A DNA stretch of 64,000 nucleotides. Origin: Rebecca billardiae RCC1528. Its lineage: Eukaryota > Haptophyta. Of this stretch, positions 1 through 12,532 are shown piece after piece (position 1 is the first letter of the stretch; each line of letters begins with the position of its first letter). The translations under genes were made by a program, and so were the position numbers. The stretch spans positions 1,116,001-1,180,000 of the forward strand of contig OZ251246.1 of the NCBI GenBank assembly GCA_965240325.2. The letters are read 5' to 3'. Below the pieces are notes generated by a model. It made no database searches and was not told the DNA's origin. It saw only the letters and a program-made list of their open reading frames with translations.

Positions 1-668
1 CGTGGGCCCCCGAGCAGCCTGTTCTAGCCACGGACACAGGCGAAGCCCGTATCACTGACCTCGGCGGGACCCGTAGCGTACGCACAGAGCGCTCCCTGCC
101 GCCATGGGGCCGTGTACATCTCGCCCGAATGCTGCCCGCCGTGGCTTCTGTGGCCCCACGGGCTGCCCACGGAGTGCCGCCGACATCCGCGAGTAGGTGC
201 ACACCTCCAAAACAGCCTCGGCGCGCGGTTCAAACGACTGGACGCACGTGTGCACGCCCACCCCCGTACGCTCTGACCATCTGGGCGGCCAGTGGCGCAC
301 AAACCATGCAGCGCATCCACCGCGTCTGCAGATCGCCAGCCGACCCGCACGTGTGCACGCTGGTCCACGGCTGGAGCGTGAGGAGAGACGCGACGAGCTC
401 ATCAGGGGGCGAGCCAGGAGGCCGGCGCACGTGCTTTGACCACCCGGCATGCGCTCCGGACCGTGCTGTACGCGCTCGGCGCGCACGAGCCCCCAATCGG
501 CGTGCGCACGCGGCAGCCATGGCTGTTACGTCGCAGTCCGGCGGTTTCCTGCCGTGCCACCTTAAATCATAGAATGGGTCCGAGCGACCGTTGTCCGTTT
601 GCCGCATCGAGCGACGAGTTGAGAGCGTGTCCAACACGCTGATTGTACGCGGCACGGCCGGCAGCCGC
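1..668. other. Left-edge spacer with no recognised gene
   Basis: I see no coding segment that resembles a known family on either strand. The open frames here are overlapping and arginine-, alanine- and cysteine-rich, as expected from chance in GC-rich DNA. A copy of the dispersed TAAATCATAGAATG motif lies at about 563-576, roughly 90 bp upstream of the zinc-finger start codon. Confidence 0.5.
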
Positions 669-1109
669 ATGGGTCGAGGGCGGAGCGCACACATCTGCGC
701 CCTTTGCGGCCGCGCATTCAGCAGTGGGCACGCACTCGGGCAGCACACGGACGCCAAGCATAGCAGCTTCTATGATGACGAGGACATGCCCGAAGCACCT
801 GCCGGCCTCGAGGGGAAGGGAGAGTGGCGTAAACGCCATGACTTTCACGGCAAGAAGAGCTTTGGATTCTTCACGTGCACGTGCGGAGCGTACTGGCTCT
901 CAGCCCATGCCTTTACGAACGAGTTCAAACAGATGTGCAAGACATGCCGCAAGTGGTGGCAGCCAGAGCTCATGTGGCACAACTACTCCTCCCACTCCCG
1001 CGACCAGTTCTCCAACCAACAGCGCGGGGGGGAACATCTCAAGCCGCACCATCGAGACAAGTGCGAGGCATGTGCTGCGGGAGTGTGCACGGCCTGTTCT
1101 GCATATTGA
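669..1109 (+). CDS. Small zinc-finger protein: C2H2 finger plus ZAR1-like 3CxxC finger
   Basis: This encodes 146 residues. A C2H2 finger is formed by C10, C13, H26 and H31. After an acidic linker comes a cysteine/tryptophan pattern resembling the 3CxxC finger of ZAR1 and receptor-transporting proteins: C70/C72 before GAYW, C90 and C93 (MCKTCRKWW), the pair H126-H127, then C132, C135, C140 and C143. The first cysteine pair is C-x-C rather than C-x-x-C. In ZAR1 the 3CxxC region binds RNA, so nucleic-acid binding is a reasonable guess, but the role here is unknown. I chose the ATG at 669 because the upstream in-frame start is only a TTG. It is a single exon with no close neighbour. Family resemblance is good; function is uncertain. 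Confidence 0.7.
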   Translation: MGRGRSAHICALCGRAFSSGHALGQHTDAKHSSFYDDEDMPEAPAGLEGKGEWRKRHDFHGKKSFGFFTCTCGAYWLSAHAFTNEFKQMCKTCRKWWQPELMWHNYSSHSRDQFSNQQRGGEHLKPHHRDKCEACAAGVCTACSAY

Positions 1110-2799
<1,690 letters not shown>

Positions 2800-2937
2800 C
2801 GCGATATCAGCAGACATGAGACCATGCACTGCTACTGATGCAGACTGCTGCTAGCAGCTTATGCGTTCGACCAGACTGGCTGCGCTGCCGTAGGCCGGGA
2901 CCTGCGCGGGCGCCCGGCGGCTTCAATAAGACCGTAG

Positions 2938-3810
2938 TCACTCGGGGCCGCAGGCTTCATCACCTGAGCCGTCGTCGCCTAGCAACTCGGCGGGCTCAAA
3001 CGTGCGCCACTGCCCCGTGCGCAAACCGTCGAGCGTGAGCCTGCCCACGCGCACGCGCCGCAGAGCCACCACCTGCACCGGCTGCGCGCGGCCGAGCGCA
3101 GGCAGCAGCTGTGCGCACATGCGCCGCACCTGCCGGTGTCGCCCCTGCGTGAGGACGATGCGCAGGCTCGTGCCATCCGGGCAGTCCTCGCTCCAGCGCA
3201 CGTCGGCGGGGCGGCGCAGCGGGCGCTCGTCGCCCTCCAGCCTCGCGCCATCCCGCGCGAGCGCATCCATCGCCGCGCGCCGCCTGGCCTCCGACCACTC
3301 GCCCACCTCGCGCGAGAGATGCACGATGTACTCCTTCTCGCACGCGCTGGACGGGTGCACGATCGCACGGCAGAGCGTGCCAAGCTGCGAGAAGATGAGC
3401 AGGCCGGACGAGTCCGCGTCGAGCCGGCCGGCCACCGCCAACTTGCGCAGCCGAGGCAGCGCCGGCAGAGCGCGCGCCGGAGGTGGGAACGCGGGCGAGC
3501 GATTGCCCGGCACGAGCAGGTCCTTGGCCAGGCGCTGAGCGCCCGGGTGGCGGTGGCCGAGGGAGGAGTGGAAGCTCACTGGCTTGTGCAGCGCGATGCT
3601 GATGGGTGCGAGTGAGTCGCTGGGGTGCGCCGTCACGTCGAGCGCTGCATCTGCACGCACGCGCCAGCTGACGCCCTCGGGTGCAAACGGCGCGCCGTCG
3701 AGAGTCACGCGGCCCGCGGTGATCAGCGCGACCGCCTCGCGACGCGAGGCCATGCCGCGCCGCGCCATAAGCGCGGCGAGGTGCACCAGCCGATCGCCTC
3801 CGCTGGCCAT
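2938..3810 (-). CDS. RsuA/RluB-type RNA pseudouridine synthase
   Basis: The product (290 residues) should convert a uridine in structured RNA, probably ribosomal RNA, to pseudouridine. An N-terminal S4 RNA-binding domain occupies about residues 6-55 (ARRGMASRREAVALITAGRV). The catalytic domain carries GRLDADSSGLL with the catalytic aspartate at about residue 131, followed by KEYIVHLS and the QGRHRQVRRMC motif typical of the RsuA/RluB/RluE/RluF branch. I chose the ATG at 3810; the longer frame upstream starts with TTG. No clear plastid or mitochondrial leader is visible, so the compartment is open. There is no intron. The stretch between the S4 domain and the catalytic motif has a small Pro-rich insertion. 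Confidence in the family is high; the target site cannot be told from sequence. Confidence 0.88.
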   Translation of the reverse strand: MASGGDRLVHLAALMARRGMASRREAVALITAGRVTLDGAPFAPEGVSWRVRADAALDVTAHPSDSLAPISIALHKPVSFHSSLGHRHPGAQRLAKDLLVPGNRSPAFPPPARALPALPRLRKLAVAGRLDADSSGLLIFSQLGTLCRAIVHPSSACEKEYIVHLSREVGEWSEARRRAAMDALARDGARLEGDERPLRRPADVRWSEDCPDGTSLRIVLTQGRHRQVRRMCAQLLPALGRAQPVQVVALRRVRVGRLTLDGLRTGQWRTFEPAELLGDDGSGDEACGPE

Positions 3811-4074
3811 GTAGCGGTGCAGCTCCAACCTTTTGCTACACGCCGTGCGCGCGTGAGGCCGCCATCGTGCCTAGGTTTGCGGCAATGCCGACCGCTGGCG
3901 GCGGCGGGCGGGCATCCGCGCGGCAGATGAGATACAGTATCGGCAGTACGACGGATGACTTGACCGATGGCGGTGCCACGTCTTCACCGCCGCCGGTCCC
4001 GGTCGAGGACTCGATCGGGCCACGGCACACCTGACCCGCACCCATCGCCGTCACCGTCCAAGCGACAGCGCGCC

Positions 4075-4693
4075 TCAGCCGCTGCCACCTTTTGCCGCCG
4101 CGTCGAATGCCGCGACCACCTCGGGCGGCGCCTGCACGAGCTCGAGCAGCACGCCTGCGCCTCCGAGCGGCCGCTCCGCGTTACCCTTCGGGTGGATGAA
4201 GGCGACGTCGTGGCCCGCAGCGCCCTTGCGGATGCCGCCGGGCGTGAAGCGCACGCCTTGCGCCTCGAGGTGCTCCACCGCCGCGTGCAGCGGATCGACC
4301 CAAAGCCCGATGTGGTTGAGGGGAGGCACGTGCACCTTGGGCGCACGCGTGGGGTCGATGGGCTGCATCAGGTCGAGCTCGACGGCGAGCGGGCCGGCGC
4401 CGAGGCGGAGAATGTCCTCGTCTACGTTCTCCTTCTCGCTGCGGAAGTGGTGCACCTTTGGCACGCCGAGGAGCCCTGTGCACGCGATGCGGCGGCCGTG
4501 CGGCACTGCGATCAGCGCGCTGAGTGGCGCTGCCACGCCCGCTGCGCGCGCTCGCGTACGCACCTTGCCACAGCGCGCTCAGGGCCTCTTTGCTCTCGCC
4601 ACCAATCGCCACCTGCTGCAGCCCGAGCACGCGGAACGGCCGCGCAGCCGCCGTGCTGAGCGCGCGCGCGCGCGCGCGGAAGGCCGCCGCCAT
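4075..4693 (-). CDS. VOC-superfamily protein, methylmalonyl-CoA epimerase-like
   Basis: Two exons, 4693-4564 and 4475-4075, are joined across an 88-bp intron (GTGCG...CACAG, phase 1), giving 176 residues. The N-terminus ([19 protein letters not shown]) is arginine- and alanine-rich and looks like a mitochondrial presequence. The body shows two beta-alpha-beta modules: [16 protein letters not shown] and then [30 protein letters not shown] and VLLELVQ. The His of NHIG and the Glu of LLELV match metal ligands of methylmalonyl-CoA epimerase. The first module has Gln where epimerases usually have His; human glyoxalase I uses a Gln there. A related VOC lyase is therefore an alternative. The start is the ATG at 4693; an upstream in-frame GTG is ignored. 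It is divergent from the exonuclease gene. Confidence 0.75.
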
Positions 4694-4932
4694 CTCGGCG
4701 CTCACTCTGGCGCAATCTGAAGCCAGAAACTCGTCCGTTCGTCAGCTGGCCAAGTCCGGGCCGGCGCGCCCGGCGGACTGGATTTGAGATTCCGCGCCCC
4801 GGATTCAATTCGAGCAAGGTGGTTCGTGGTTGCGCGCGCACGCAGCGCGCCGCAGCGGCGCACTGGACCCCGAAGGCGACGAGCTCTGTCGAGCCCGCTT
4901 GGCCCTGGGCGCCCGCGCGTGGCGACGGTCCG

Positions 4933-6498
4933 ATGCGGGCTGCGCTGCTGCTCGCGCTGGCGTGCGCCGCGCCGGCGTGCGGCAACGCCGGCGCCAGGCC
5001 CGCCGGCGCCAGGCCCACGGCCGCCGGCGCCCGCGTCCCCGCCGGCGCGGTCGCGCTCGACTGCGAGATGGTGAAGGTGCGCCAGGGCAGCACGGGCGAG
5101 CGGTTCGCGCTCGGGCACTGCTGCATCATCGACGCGGCGACGGAGGAGGCGCTGTACGACGGGTACGTCCGGCCGGACGCGCCCGTCGTCGACTACCTCA
5201 CGCGCTACTCGGGCCTCACCGAGCCGCTGCTGCGCGACGCGACGCCGTTCGCCGAGGCGCGCGCCGCGATCTGCGACTTGCTCGACGGCCGGCTGATCAT
5301 CGGGCACGGGCTGGACAACGACTTCAAGGCGCTGCGCCTGACGCCCGAGCCGTCGCTCGTCGCGGACACGCGCTTCCTCGCGTGGGGCCCGCGCATCTCG
5401 TACAAGCTGCGCGACCTCGTGTACGACGAGCTCGGGCTGCTGATCCAGGCTGGCAGCCACTGCGCGCACGAGGACGCGCGCGCGGCGCTGCGGCTGTACG
5501 CGCACTGGCTGGCGGTGGGGCCGCAGGCGGCGGCGACGCCGAAGCGGCTGCGCGCCGCGCTGGCCAACGTCTCGCCCGACGAGGTCACGCCGCCGCCGGG
5601 CCAGGCCGCTGCGCCCGGCGGCGACGCGCGTGCGCGCTCGGACGCGCCGCCCGCGCCGCCGCCGGCGCCGTCAGCCGCGCCCACGCGTGTGTGCGGCGTG
5701 CCGCTGCCGCCAGGCGTCGCGGTCCTCGCCGCCGCGCGGCCAGCGGCGCACGCGGACGCGCAGCACGCCATCGACATCGAGTTCGAATGGTCGCGCGCCG
5801 GCGTGCGCGCGCTCGTCAGCTGGGTCGCTGCGGTGGGCAGCGCTCAGGACGGGGTGGCCGCGGCGAGCGGCGCGCCGCCGCCCGGCGCGGACGGCGCGAC
5901 GGGCGTGGAGGTCGTGCTCCCGCCGTCGCTGCACAAGGACGTGCGCAGGCGGCTGCACAGCGCGGCACGGCTCGCGGGCGCGGCGTCCGTCTCCGTCGGC
6001 ACGGGCAGCGCGCGGCACATCCGACTGATGAGCGCGCAGCAGGCCCTGGCGCGCGCGGCGCGCACGCACGCTCTGCACCGCTCGCAGCACTACCCGGCGG
6101 GCGCGGGCGGGGCGGCGGCGCTGGCGAGCGCCGCCGCCACGCGCGCCGCGGCGCGCGGCGGCGCGCGGCGGGAGGGCGGCGGCGGCGGCGGCGTCGGCGC
6201 GCGAGCGCGCCGACGCTCCTCGCGCCGCGCCGCGCCGCGCCCCGCCGCGCCGCGCGCACACGTCTCCGCCGCGTCCGCACTGTACAGGCTCTGTGGCGAG
6301 TCCGGCGGCCGGCTCTGCCGCTACTCGACCACCGAGCTGCTCGAGATGCTCACGAGCGGCCGGCTCGAGCCCGAGGTGGCGAGGCTTGCCGAGGCGGGGG
6401 GCATGTCGCTGCCGCCGCCACTCGGCGCGGCCGCGGCCGCGCCGCCGCCTGTCGGCGCGCCGAGCAAGGCGCCCTCGCTCGGCCAGGGCACGGCGTGA
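4933..6498 (+). CDS. DEDDh 3'-5' exonuclease (REX4/ISG20-like) with a C-terminal R3H-like segment
   Basis: This is one exon, 521 residues. A DEDDh RNase fold covers about residues 38-195: ALDCEMVKV holds D43 and E45, IIGHGLDNDFKAL holds D130, and CAHEDARAAL holds H179 and D181. ALDCEMV and the spacing are those of the REX4/REXO1/ISG20 group, which trims structured RNAs. A later block, PPSLHKDVRRRLHSAA then SVGTGSARHIRL (about 332-365), resembles an R3H nucleic-acid-binding module. An Ala/Arg-rich linker and a Pro-rich tail follow. The first 20 residues (RAALLLALACAAPACG) look like a secretory leader, which would suit import into a complex plastid or simply be a hydrophobic N-terminus. The ATG at 4933 is preferred to an upstream GTG. 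The 239 bp separating it from the divergent epimerase-like gene probably hold both promoters. Confidence 0.85.
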   Translation: MRAALLLALACAAPACGNAGARPAGARPTAAGARVPAGAVALDCEMVKVRQGSTGERFALGHCCIIDAATEEALYDGYVRPDAPVVDYLTRYSGLTEPLLRDATPFAEARAAICDLLDGRLIIGHGLDNDFKALRLTPEPSLVADTRFLAWGPRISYKLRDLVYDELGLLIQAGSHCAHEDARAALRLYAHWLAVGPQAAATPKRLRAALANVSPDEVTPPPGQAAAPGGDARARSDAPPAPPPAPSAAPTRVCGVPLPPGVAVLAAARPAAHADAQHAIDIEFEWSRAGVRALVSWVAAVGSAQDGVAAASGAPPPGADGATGVEVVLPPSLHKDVRRRLHSAARLAGAASVSVGTGSARHIRLMSAQQALARAARTHALHRSQHYPAGAGGAAALASAAATRAAARGGARREGGGGGGVGARARRRSSRRAAPRPAAPRAHVSAASALYRLCGESGGRLCRYSTTELLEMLTSGRLEPEVARLAEAGGMSLPPPLGAAAAAPPPVGAPSKAPSLGQGTA

Positions 6499-8469
6499 TC
6501 CATCGCCGGGCAGCGAAAGCGCACGGGCCGATGGCGGGTGCGTGAGCGCCGCGCGCCGCGCGCCGTGCGCCGCGCGCGCGGCCCGGGCGTGCGGTGTGGC
6601 CGAGGACGACACAGCCTTTGCCGAGCGATGAGCAATCCACGCGTGCGGACGAACAAGGCGCCATCCATTTCTCGAGGCCACGGGGAGGGGAAGGGCGCGG
6701 GGAGTGCGACTGTGGGCGATGGCCCTGGGGTGGGCCGCGGCCTGGCTGGCGTACCTGCCGCCGAGCGCGCGCTCACGGATAGCGGCACCCACCGGCACGC
6801 GCGCGCGTGCGGCGGATGTGCGTGTGCAGCCAGTCCGCAGGCGAAGAGTGCCCTGCCCTGCACGTGCAGCTGCCAGCTCGAGCTCCCCGCCCGGTCGCAT
6901 TCGGACTCGTCGCTTTTAGGCTTCATTCACGGTGAGCACGGTCGGGACCAAGTTCCACGGCCCGAGCGCCCGTACGATAGTACGACGGTCCCTGGGCCTG
7001 ACAGACCCTGTTAATCGCATCGATCGGTCCGTGCTTCTAATTCTGAATAATGAATTATTATTAATCATCTGATCACGGCGGACGGTCCGCGCACCGTGGG
7101 CACTGGAGTAGTGGTGAGTGGCACTCGGCATCCGCGCTCCGCCGGCCCGCGGCCGCCGGCGCCGCGGTCCGCCGGGCCGCCGGCCGGCCGAGTCGCCAGT
7201 CGGCGACGGCCTGATCTTGCCGAGTTCGGGTGACGAATTCTGATGAACACAGCTTTAAACAATTTTAATTCGTGACAAAGCCCTGGGAGACCCAGCTCCG
7301 ACCCCCTTTAATTGGGTGTCCAATACTGCTGAGCAAAGTAATACCGGAGTAGCGGAATACGAACAATGGGGCCTCAAACGTTTTTTGATCAGGCACGCCT
7401 CGGGAATCGAGAACGCATGTCGTTACCTTTTTGAGCGTGCGCCATGGGGATGTCGTTGCGATTCCCATCTATTTGTTGACGCTTTTCTACGACCATCCAC
7501 CTGCTCCCTTGACCATCCGCTCCCAAGTTGAGGAACCGCGACGATTGCTTTCGCCAGGACCGCGCCGCGTGCGCTCGCGGCTCGGCACACGACACGATTG
7601 AGTATGACGAACGAGCTCAGCGCGCTGCTGCAGGAGGTGAAGGCCACGCGCGACACGCAGAACGGCGCTCAGCCGGCGTGGCTCGACGACGCTTCCGGCA
7701 CTCGCGCTCGCACTCGCACACAGGCGTAGCCCGAGTGCGTCATCATCACTGCTGATGAACGAATAATAACCGTTGACGGGGGTACCAGCCCATACGACGT
7801 GCAAATTCTGCTCCAGGCGGATCGGACTGCGGAGGCGAAGGCCGCGGAGGAGAGAATGCTTTGGAAAGACTACGACGAAGGTTTTTTTAATGGGGACATG
7901 AGAAGGTTGTGGATGCATGCTGAATCATCATCGCTGGCCTGTCCGCTGACGGGCGAGATCGGTGCGAGATTGAATAATAATAAAGCCTTCGCCGATGTAA
8001 CATCGCCGCAGCTTGTTGTGGGCGGGGGTACCCAGCCCAGCTTTGGAAAGCCGACGAAGGTTTTGTATGGAGAGAAGGTTGTGTGGGTCGTGGATGTGGA
8101 TCTTCTTAACCAACGAAGCGTTGCGATCCTTCCGATTCTGAGTCTCACGACGCCTCAGTATCGCGCCCATTAACGAGCGACGATATAATGAGCACACGCC
8201 AATTAGCCTCTAAGTTGTATTTGGGAGTCAGTCGCCGTTATGTGCATACCATGTGTAGCTTTGATTCGATTCGTCATGCTGCTTCGCGGCGAATTTTACC
8301 CAAAGAGCCAAGCACGTGAAAGCATAGTAATCTGTAGTACCACCCCCGCAGCAGCTGTATGTGTGATGCACCTTCATCGTTGATTTCGGTTCAACAGGTA
8401 AAAACAGGGTAGTAATCTTGCGGGGAATACTCGCCTGCAGAAACGTAGGTCTGTGTTGAATTCGACAGC
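6499..8469. other. Spacer with a 41-codon ORF and a degenerate duplication
   Basis: No gene of a known family is seen. A short ATG frame at 7604-7729 reads MTNELSALLQEVKATRDTQ and onward for 41 codons; it looks protein-like and could be a first exon or remnant, but nothing follows it. From 7859 and again from 8040 the words CTTTGGAAAG...GACGAAGGTTTT...GAAGGTTGTG recur, giving a decayed direct repeat about 180 bp apart. A GC-rich palindromic patch lies at 7136-7200. Confidence 0.4.
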
Positions 8470-9336
8470 ATGATGAACAGCGCCCCCAGCATCGACGACG
8501 GCGCTGCTGCCGCCGAGCAGTGCGCCGCCCGCTTTGCCGCCAAGGCCAGCGCCATTGCGTCCTCACGCACAAGTGACATGCCACTCTCCCGGGTCAAGCG
8601 AATCGCCAAGGAGCACTCGTGCTTTGACTGCAACAACGTCGCGGCCAACACGCCGCTCGCGATCGCCAAGATGACCGAGCTCTTCGTGCACGACATCACG
8701 CTGCGCGGCTACGCCTCCTCGCGCTCAGACGGGCGGCGGATCCTTCAGAAGAAAGATCTGCAAGAGGCCCTCGAGGCAGACGCCGCGTACGCCTTCCTCG
8801 GCGACATCATCGACGAGACGGGTGCAACCGTCGAGGTGCTCCTGCCGGCGAGCCGCTCCGACACAGAGTCAGAGGGACGCACGAGCCTCTATGACGCCCC
8901 CCAGACGACGGCCACGACGCCGCCGCGACCTTCGTTGAAGCGGCCGCACCCCGAGTCGCCCAGCCACAGTAGGGTCACCGCTCCTGATTCCCCTTGCACC
9001 CCCAGCCGCAGCACGGTGGCTGCCGCCTTCCCGCAACGCGACAAGGCCGGCAGTCATTCGGCGCGCAGGACGCCCTGCTCGCTCGCGCCAGCATTTGCGT
9101 CTGTCGCCGACACCGACGCCGCTATCACAGAGGATTTCGACCTGCTCCTGGACGCCTCGCCCTCGATCAGCGCCGAGAACATGCCGCAGCCTGGTCCAGT
9201 CGCACCCGTCTTCACCATCGACCAAGTTCGCCAGCTGCTCTACATGGAGCGCATGCAAGCAGAGTCGCAGCTGATGAACATGCTTGCGCCCGCGCTCGGC
9301 GAGCAAGGGAGAGTGGCGTCCCCGTCCACCGCGTGA
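8470..9336 (+). CDS. NF-YC/POLE4-type histone-fold protein
   Basis: The product has 288 residues in a single exon. A histone fold of the CBF/NF-Y class lies at about residues 37-115: MPLSRVKRIAKEHS begins helix 1, TPLAIAKMTELFVHDITLRG is close to the long second helix of NF-YC, and GRRILQKKDLQEALEAD gives the third helix before YAFLGDII. NF-YC-like proteins pair with an NF-YB-like partner to bind promoters; DRAP1, CHRAC15 and POLE4 share the same fold, and this sequence does not settle which it is. Residues 116-288 are Ser/Pro-rich and probably disordered, with short acidic segments (EDFDLLLDASPS) that could be activation motifs. A C-terminal helix is likely (TIDQVRQLLYMERMQAESQL). No intron or close neighbour is present. 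Confidence 0.82.
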   Translation: MMNSAPSIDDGAAAAEQCAARFAAKASAIASSRTSDMPLSRVKRIAKEHSCFDCNNVAANTPLAIAKMTELFVHDITLRGYASSRSDGRRILQKKDLQEALEADAAYAFLGDIIDETGATVEVLLPASRSDTESEGRTSLYDAPQTTATTPPRPSLKRPHPESPSHSRVTAPDSPCTPSRSTVAAAFPQRDKAGSHSARRTPCSLAPAFASVADTDAAITEDFDLLLDASPSISAENMPQPGPVAPVFTIDQVRQLLYMERMQAESQLMNMLAPALGEQGRVASPSTA

Positions 9337-11590
9337 CCGGAGTCCATACACCATGTACCGTACCGGCGGCCAGCGAGGCGCCGGACACCGCCATCCACAC
9401 GTGACACTGCGCCACGCCGCGTGTCCGATCTGTCTGATGACTGATCTGACCCGCGTCGAGCCGCGGAGCGCCGGCGGAGGCCTGCCGCACTTAATAATCG
9501 ATCTAACTAATATAACTCATAAGTTGCAGCGTTCAACACTCATCTGGCCGGCTAGGATGCGCAGACTGAGAAGCCTGCTGCAGTGCTGACGTGCTGGTGC
9601 GTCGGGCGTGCGGCCACTCTCGGCGCGAGGCTTCGGACGGTTCGGTCGGCACCGTACCGTCATTCTATTTCTATATGATTTAACGACACAGGTAGGACTG
9701 TGTCGTCACTCACTACAGCGCGTTTTATTACTTTATTTATTATAAGTTTAGTAATATTGTACAGTGGCATCAATGCCGCAGCCCAGGGGGTTTGACAGCG
9801 CGCGCGGCGCGCGCACTTAATATAATATATATACTATATATTATAAGAATATATATATTAGTTTACTTAACTACTTATCGACATCCGCAGTCACTAAATA
9901 ATTCACTCACTTGCGTAGGGCGGACATCATCAATCACTTCAATGCACTCGTGGGACGACACCTGTCGGACGTGGACACGACTACACTTACCGACGTACTG
10001 CTGTTACGTCATCGTCTATTAGTATTACTCCGTGCTCGGTCGCTCCGTGTGACAGTGAGTGTGACAGTCTGTGACTGTGTTCGTGTGTACATAGCCAAGT
10101 TTGTCTTTGAGTCATGAGTGTGACGTGGGTGAGCGCCTGAGACCCTGATATATGATAAGTTAGATTAGGCGGCGGGAGCCCGCTTGCGCTACTGACGATG
10201 CCAGCGAACGGGCTGCTGACGAGGCGGCAGTGACACTGCATGCACGGTCCCGCCCGGTCACTCCGGTGCCTGCGATATCAAAGTGCGGACAGCCGCTCTA
10301 TGTAAGTATATGTACTAATCAGAATGTATAGAACGACCTTATTATATATTTAAAAGCTAGTCCGTAGCGGCCCGCCGTTACAGTTATTACTAGTTAGTGG
10401 CGACCACGCGGGTCGCGGCGAGGGCGACGACGGGCATACACGGCGAATGACTTTCACTTATATACGTACGGGGTTGGCCGCGGCCGACCGGGCGGGACGG
10501 CGCGCGGCGGGCCGTGGCCGCCGTGAATGTCATTCGGTCGGACCGCGGGGACGCCCTCTCGCCCGAGCCGCGGACACGCCACCGCGCCTCCTCGCACCCT
10601 GCTAACTTCAGTGATCCGGTGCGGCCCGACACTACTGCGGTGGTTATTTTGCTGCCGAGTAGTCAGACTATGACCAGCTAGGCCGCCGCCAGCCCCCTGA
10701 CGCAGTTACGCACGGTTTTAACAGGAATATAACAGTAGTACGTATAGGACGACGACTTCCTCAACGGCAAGGGCGACTACTCCCTCAACTCGGCAAGGCC
10801 ACTAGGCCGCGCACACCGGCCCGGGCGACCACACCCACTACCTGCACTACGGCATCAACTTGAGCAGCCTCGGTCGGACGACGCGGGCAACTACATGATG
10901 ACCAAGGCCGACGACGACTGCAAAACAGCGGCATCCCCGGGCGCCTACTACCTCAGTGACCATGTGCTCAGCATCGGATACGACGACTCCCTCACCCGCG
11001 GCCAACGCGCTCCGACATCCTCCATTGAACTCCATTCAGTACTTCGACAGACGAATCAGGAGAGCTGCGCCCTCGTGCCTGTGTCTTTAAATCATAGAAT
11101 TTGGTATGTATGCTCCCTCGGCCTCAGCCTTGGTCAGTGGTGCGGCTGCGAAAGTACGAAGTAAGTAGTTAGCAGTACAGTCAAGGGGTTTACAGTCAAG
11201 GGTGGTCCAGAAATACATCAGTTACTGCTATGTTTCAACGTGCACACTTGGTTAAGGCGTGATTGACGCCATCCAACAGGCAACACTGCACAAAGACACC
11301 GCCTGCGCCACAAAACAGACCGGCGCAGGCAGGTGAGGGGCGCGTTGCCGCACCTCATCGAGGCGGCCATTGCAGCAAGCGGCCGCCCCGCGCTCGGAGG
11401 CACGCGCACTGATAGAGCGTTCCCGTGCTCTGAGCGGCCTCGGCATCAACTCCGCACCAAAGGGCTGTATTGTACCAGTACCGTATCCGCACGTCGTCAC
11501 GGCGTCACTCACGGTCAAGGGCTTGTCACGGTGATCACGGCTCACGGCGCTTGGACGACGCGCCGATCTGCGCCCGCCGCCGGCATCATC
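9337..11590. other. AT-rich spacer with dispersed-repeat copies
   Basis: This 2.2-kb spacer mixes TA-rich runs (around 9815-9900 and 10320-10360) with GC-rich islands. Two copies of the dispersed ATTCTATGATTTAA element lie near 9661 (with a short insertion) and, reversed, near 11043-11100. No intact gene is recognisable. An eroded coding-like stretch is listed separately. Confidence 0.5.
10750..11015 (+). pseudogene. Possible eroded coding fragment, family unknown
   Basis: Short protein-like stretches occur in shifting frames: DDFLNGKGDYSLNSA, then GDHTHYLHYGINLSSLG, then DAGNYMMTKADDDCKTAASP and AYYLSDHVLSIGYDDS. The regular triplet look and the frame changes suggest a decayed gene rather than random spacer. 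I do not recognise the family. No start or splice sites can be assigned. Confidence 0.2.
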
Positions 11591-12499
11591 ATGTTCGCCC
11601 CGAGCGGCGCGTCGCGTGCGGACCTCGAGGCTGCGAATGAGCACATCCGCGTCGCGACGGCGGACAACGCGCGCCTGCTCGCCGAGATCTCGCAGCTCCA
11701 GGCCCAGCTCGACGCCGCGCGCAAGGCCCTCGCGGCCGCGGAGGCGGACTCCGCCGCGCAGCGCTCGCGCGCCGAGCGCGCGGAGCGTCTGCTCGCGCAC
11801 GTGCGCGCGCTGGCGCAGGGCGTGGCGGACAGCGTCGACCGTGGCGAGCCGGCGATCCCGGCGGTGCTCGGCTCCCGCGCCGCCTCGGCCGCGCTCGCCT
11901 GCGCCGCCGCATCCTCGTGTGCGCCCGCCATGCCGGCGCGCGGCCGCGCGCCGTCGGGCGCGCGCACTGCCTGGCTCGAGCCGGTCCTGGAGGCGCTGCG
12001 CGCGGAGCCGAGCGTGCTCGAGCTCGTCGGGCTGGGGCTCGCGCAGCTCCCTCGCGCGCTTCTCGACGAGCTCCCGCCGCGCGCGCTCGCGGACGGCACG
12101 GCCGGCCTCCGCTCGATCGACCTCTCCGCCAACGCACTCTCCGTGCTGCCGGAGCGGCTGCTGCAGCCGGGCGGCGGCGGCGCGGGCGGCGAGGGGCGCG
12201 CGAAGCGGGGTGTGCACGCCGCCTTCGAGCTGCTCTGCGCGCGGCGCAACCGGCTCTGCGCGCTGCCGCCCGCGCTGGGCGCGTGCGCGGTGCGCCGGCT
12301 GCTGCTCGACCACAATGAGCTGGGCGCGCTCGAGCCGCTGCCGAGGCAGCTGCGCGCGCTCTCCGCGGCGCACAACGCGCTGCGCCGCACGGTGCGGCTC
12401 GAGCTGGGCGCGGAGCTCGAGAGCGTGGTGCTCGCGCACAACCGCATCGAGGAGCTCGCCCTCGAGCACTGTGCGCTCGGCGGCGAGGCGGAGGCGGAG

Positions 12500-12532
<33 letters not shown>

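Noticed and set aside
7799-8173. A 124-codon plus-strand gene
   Set aside because: The frame covers a decayed direct repeat and an AATAATAATAA stretch; it starts with GTG and has no family likeness.
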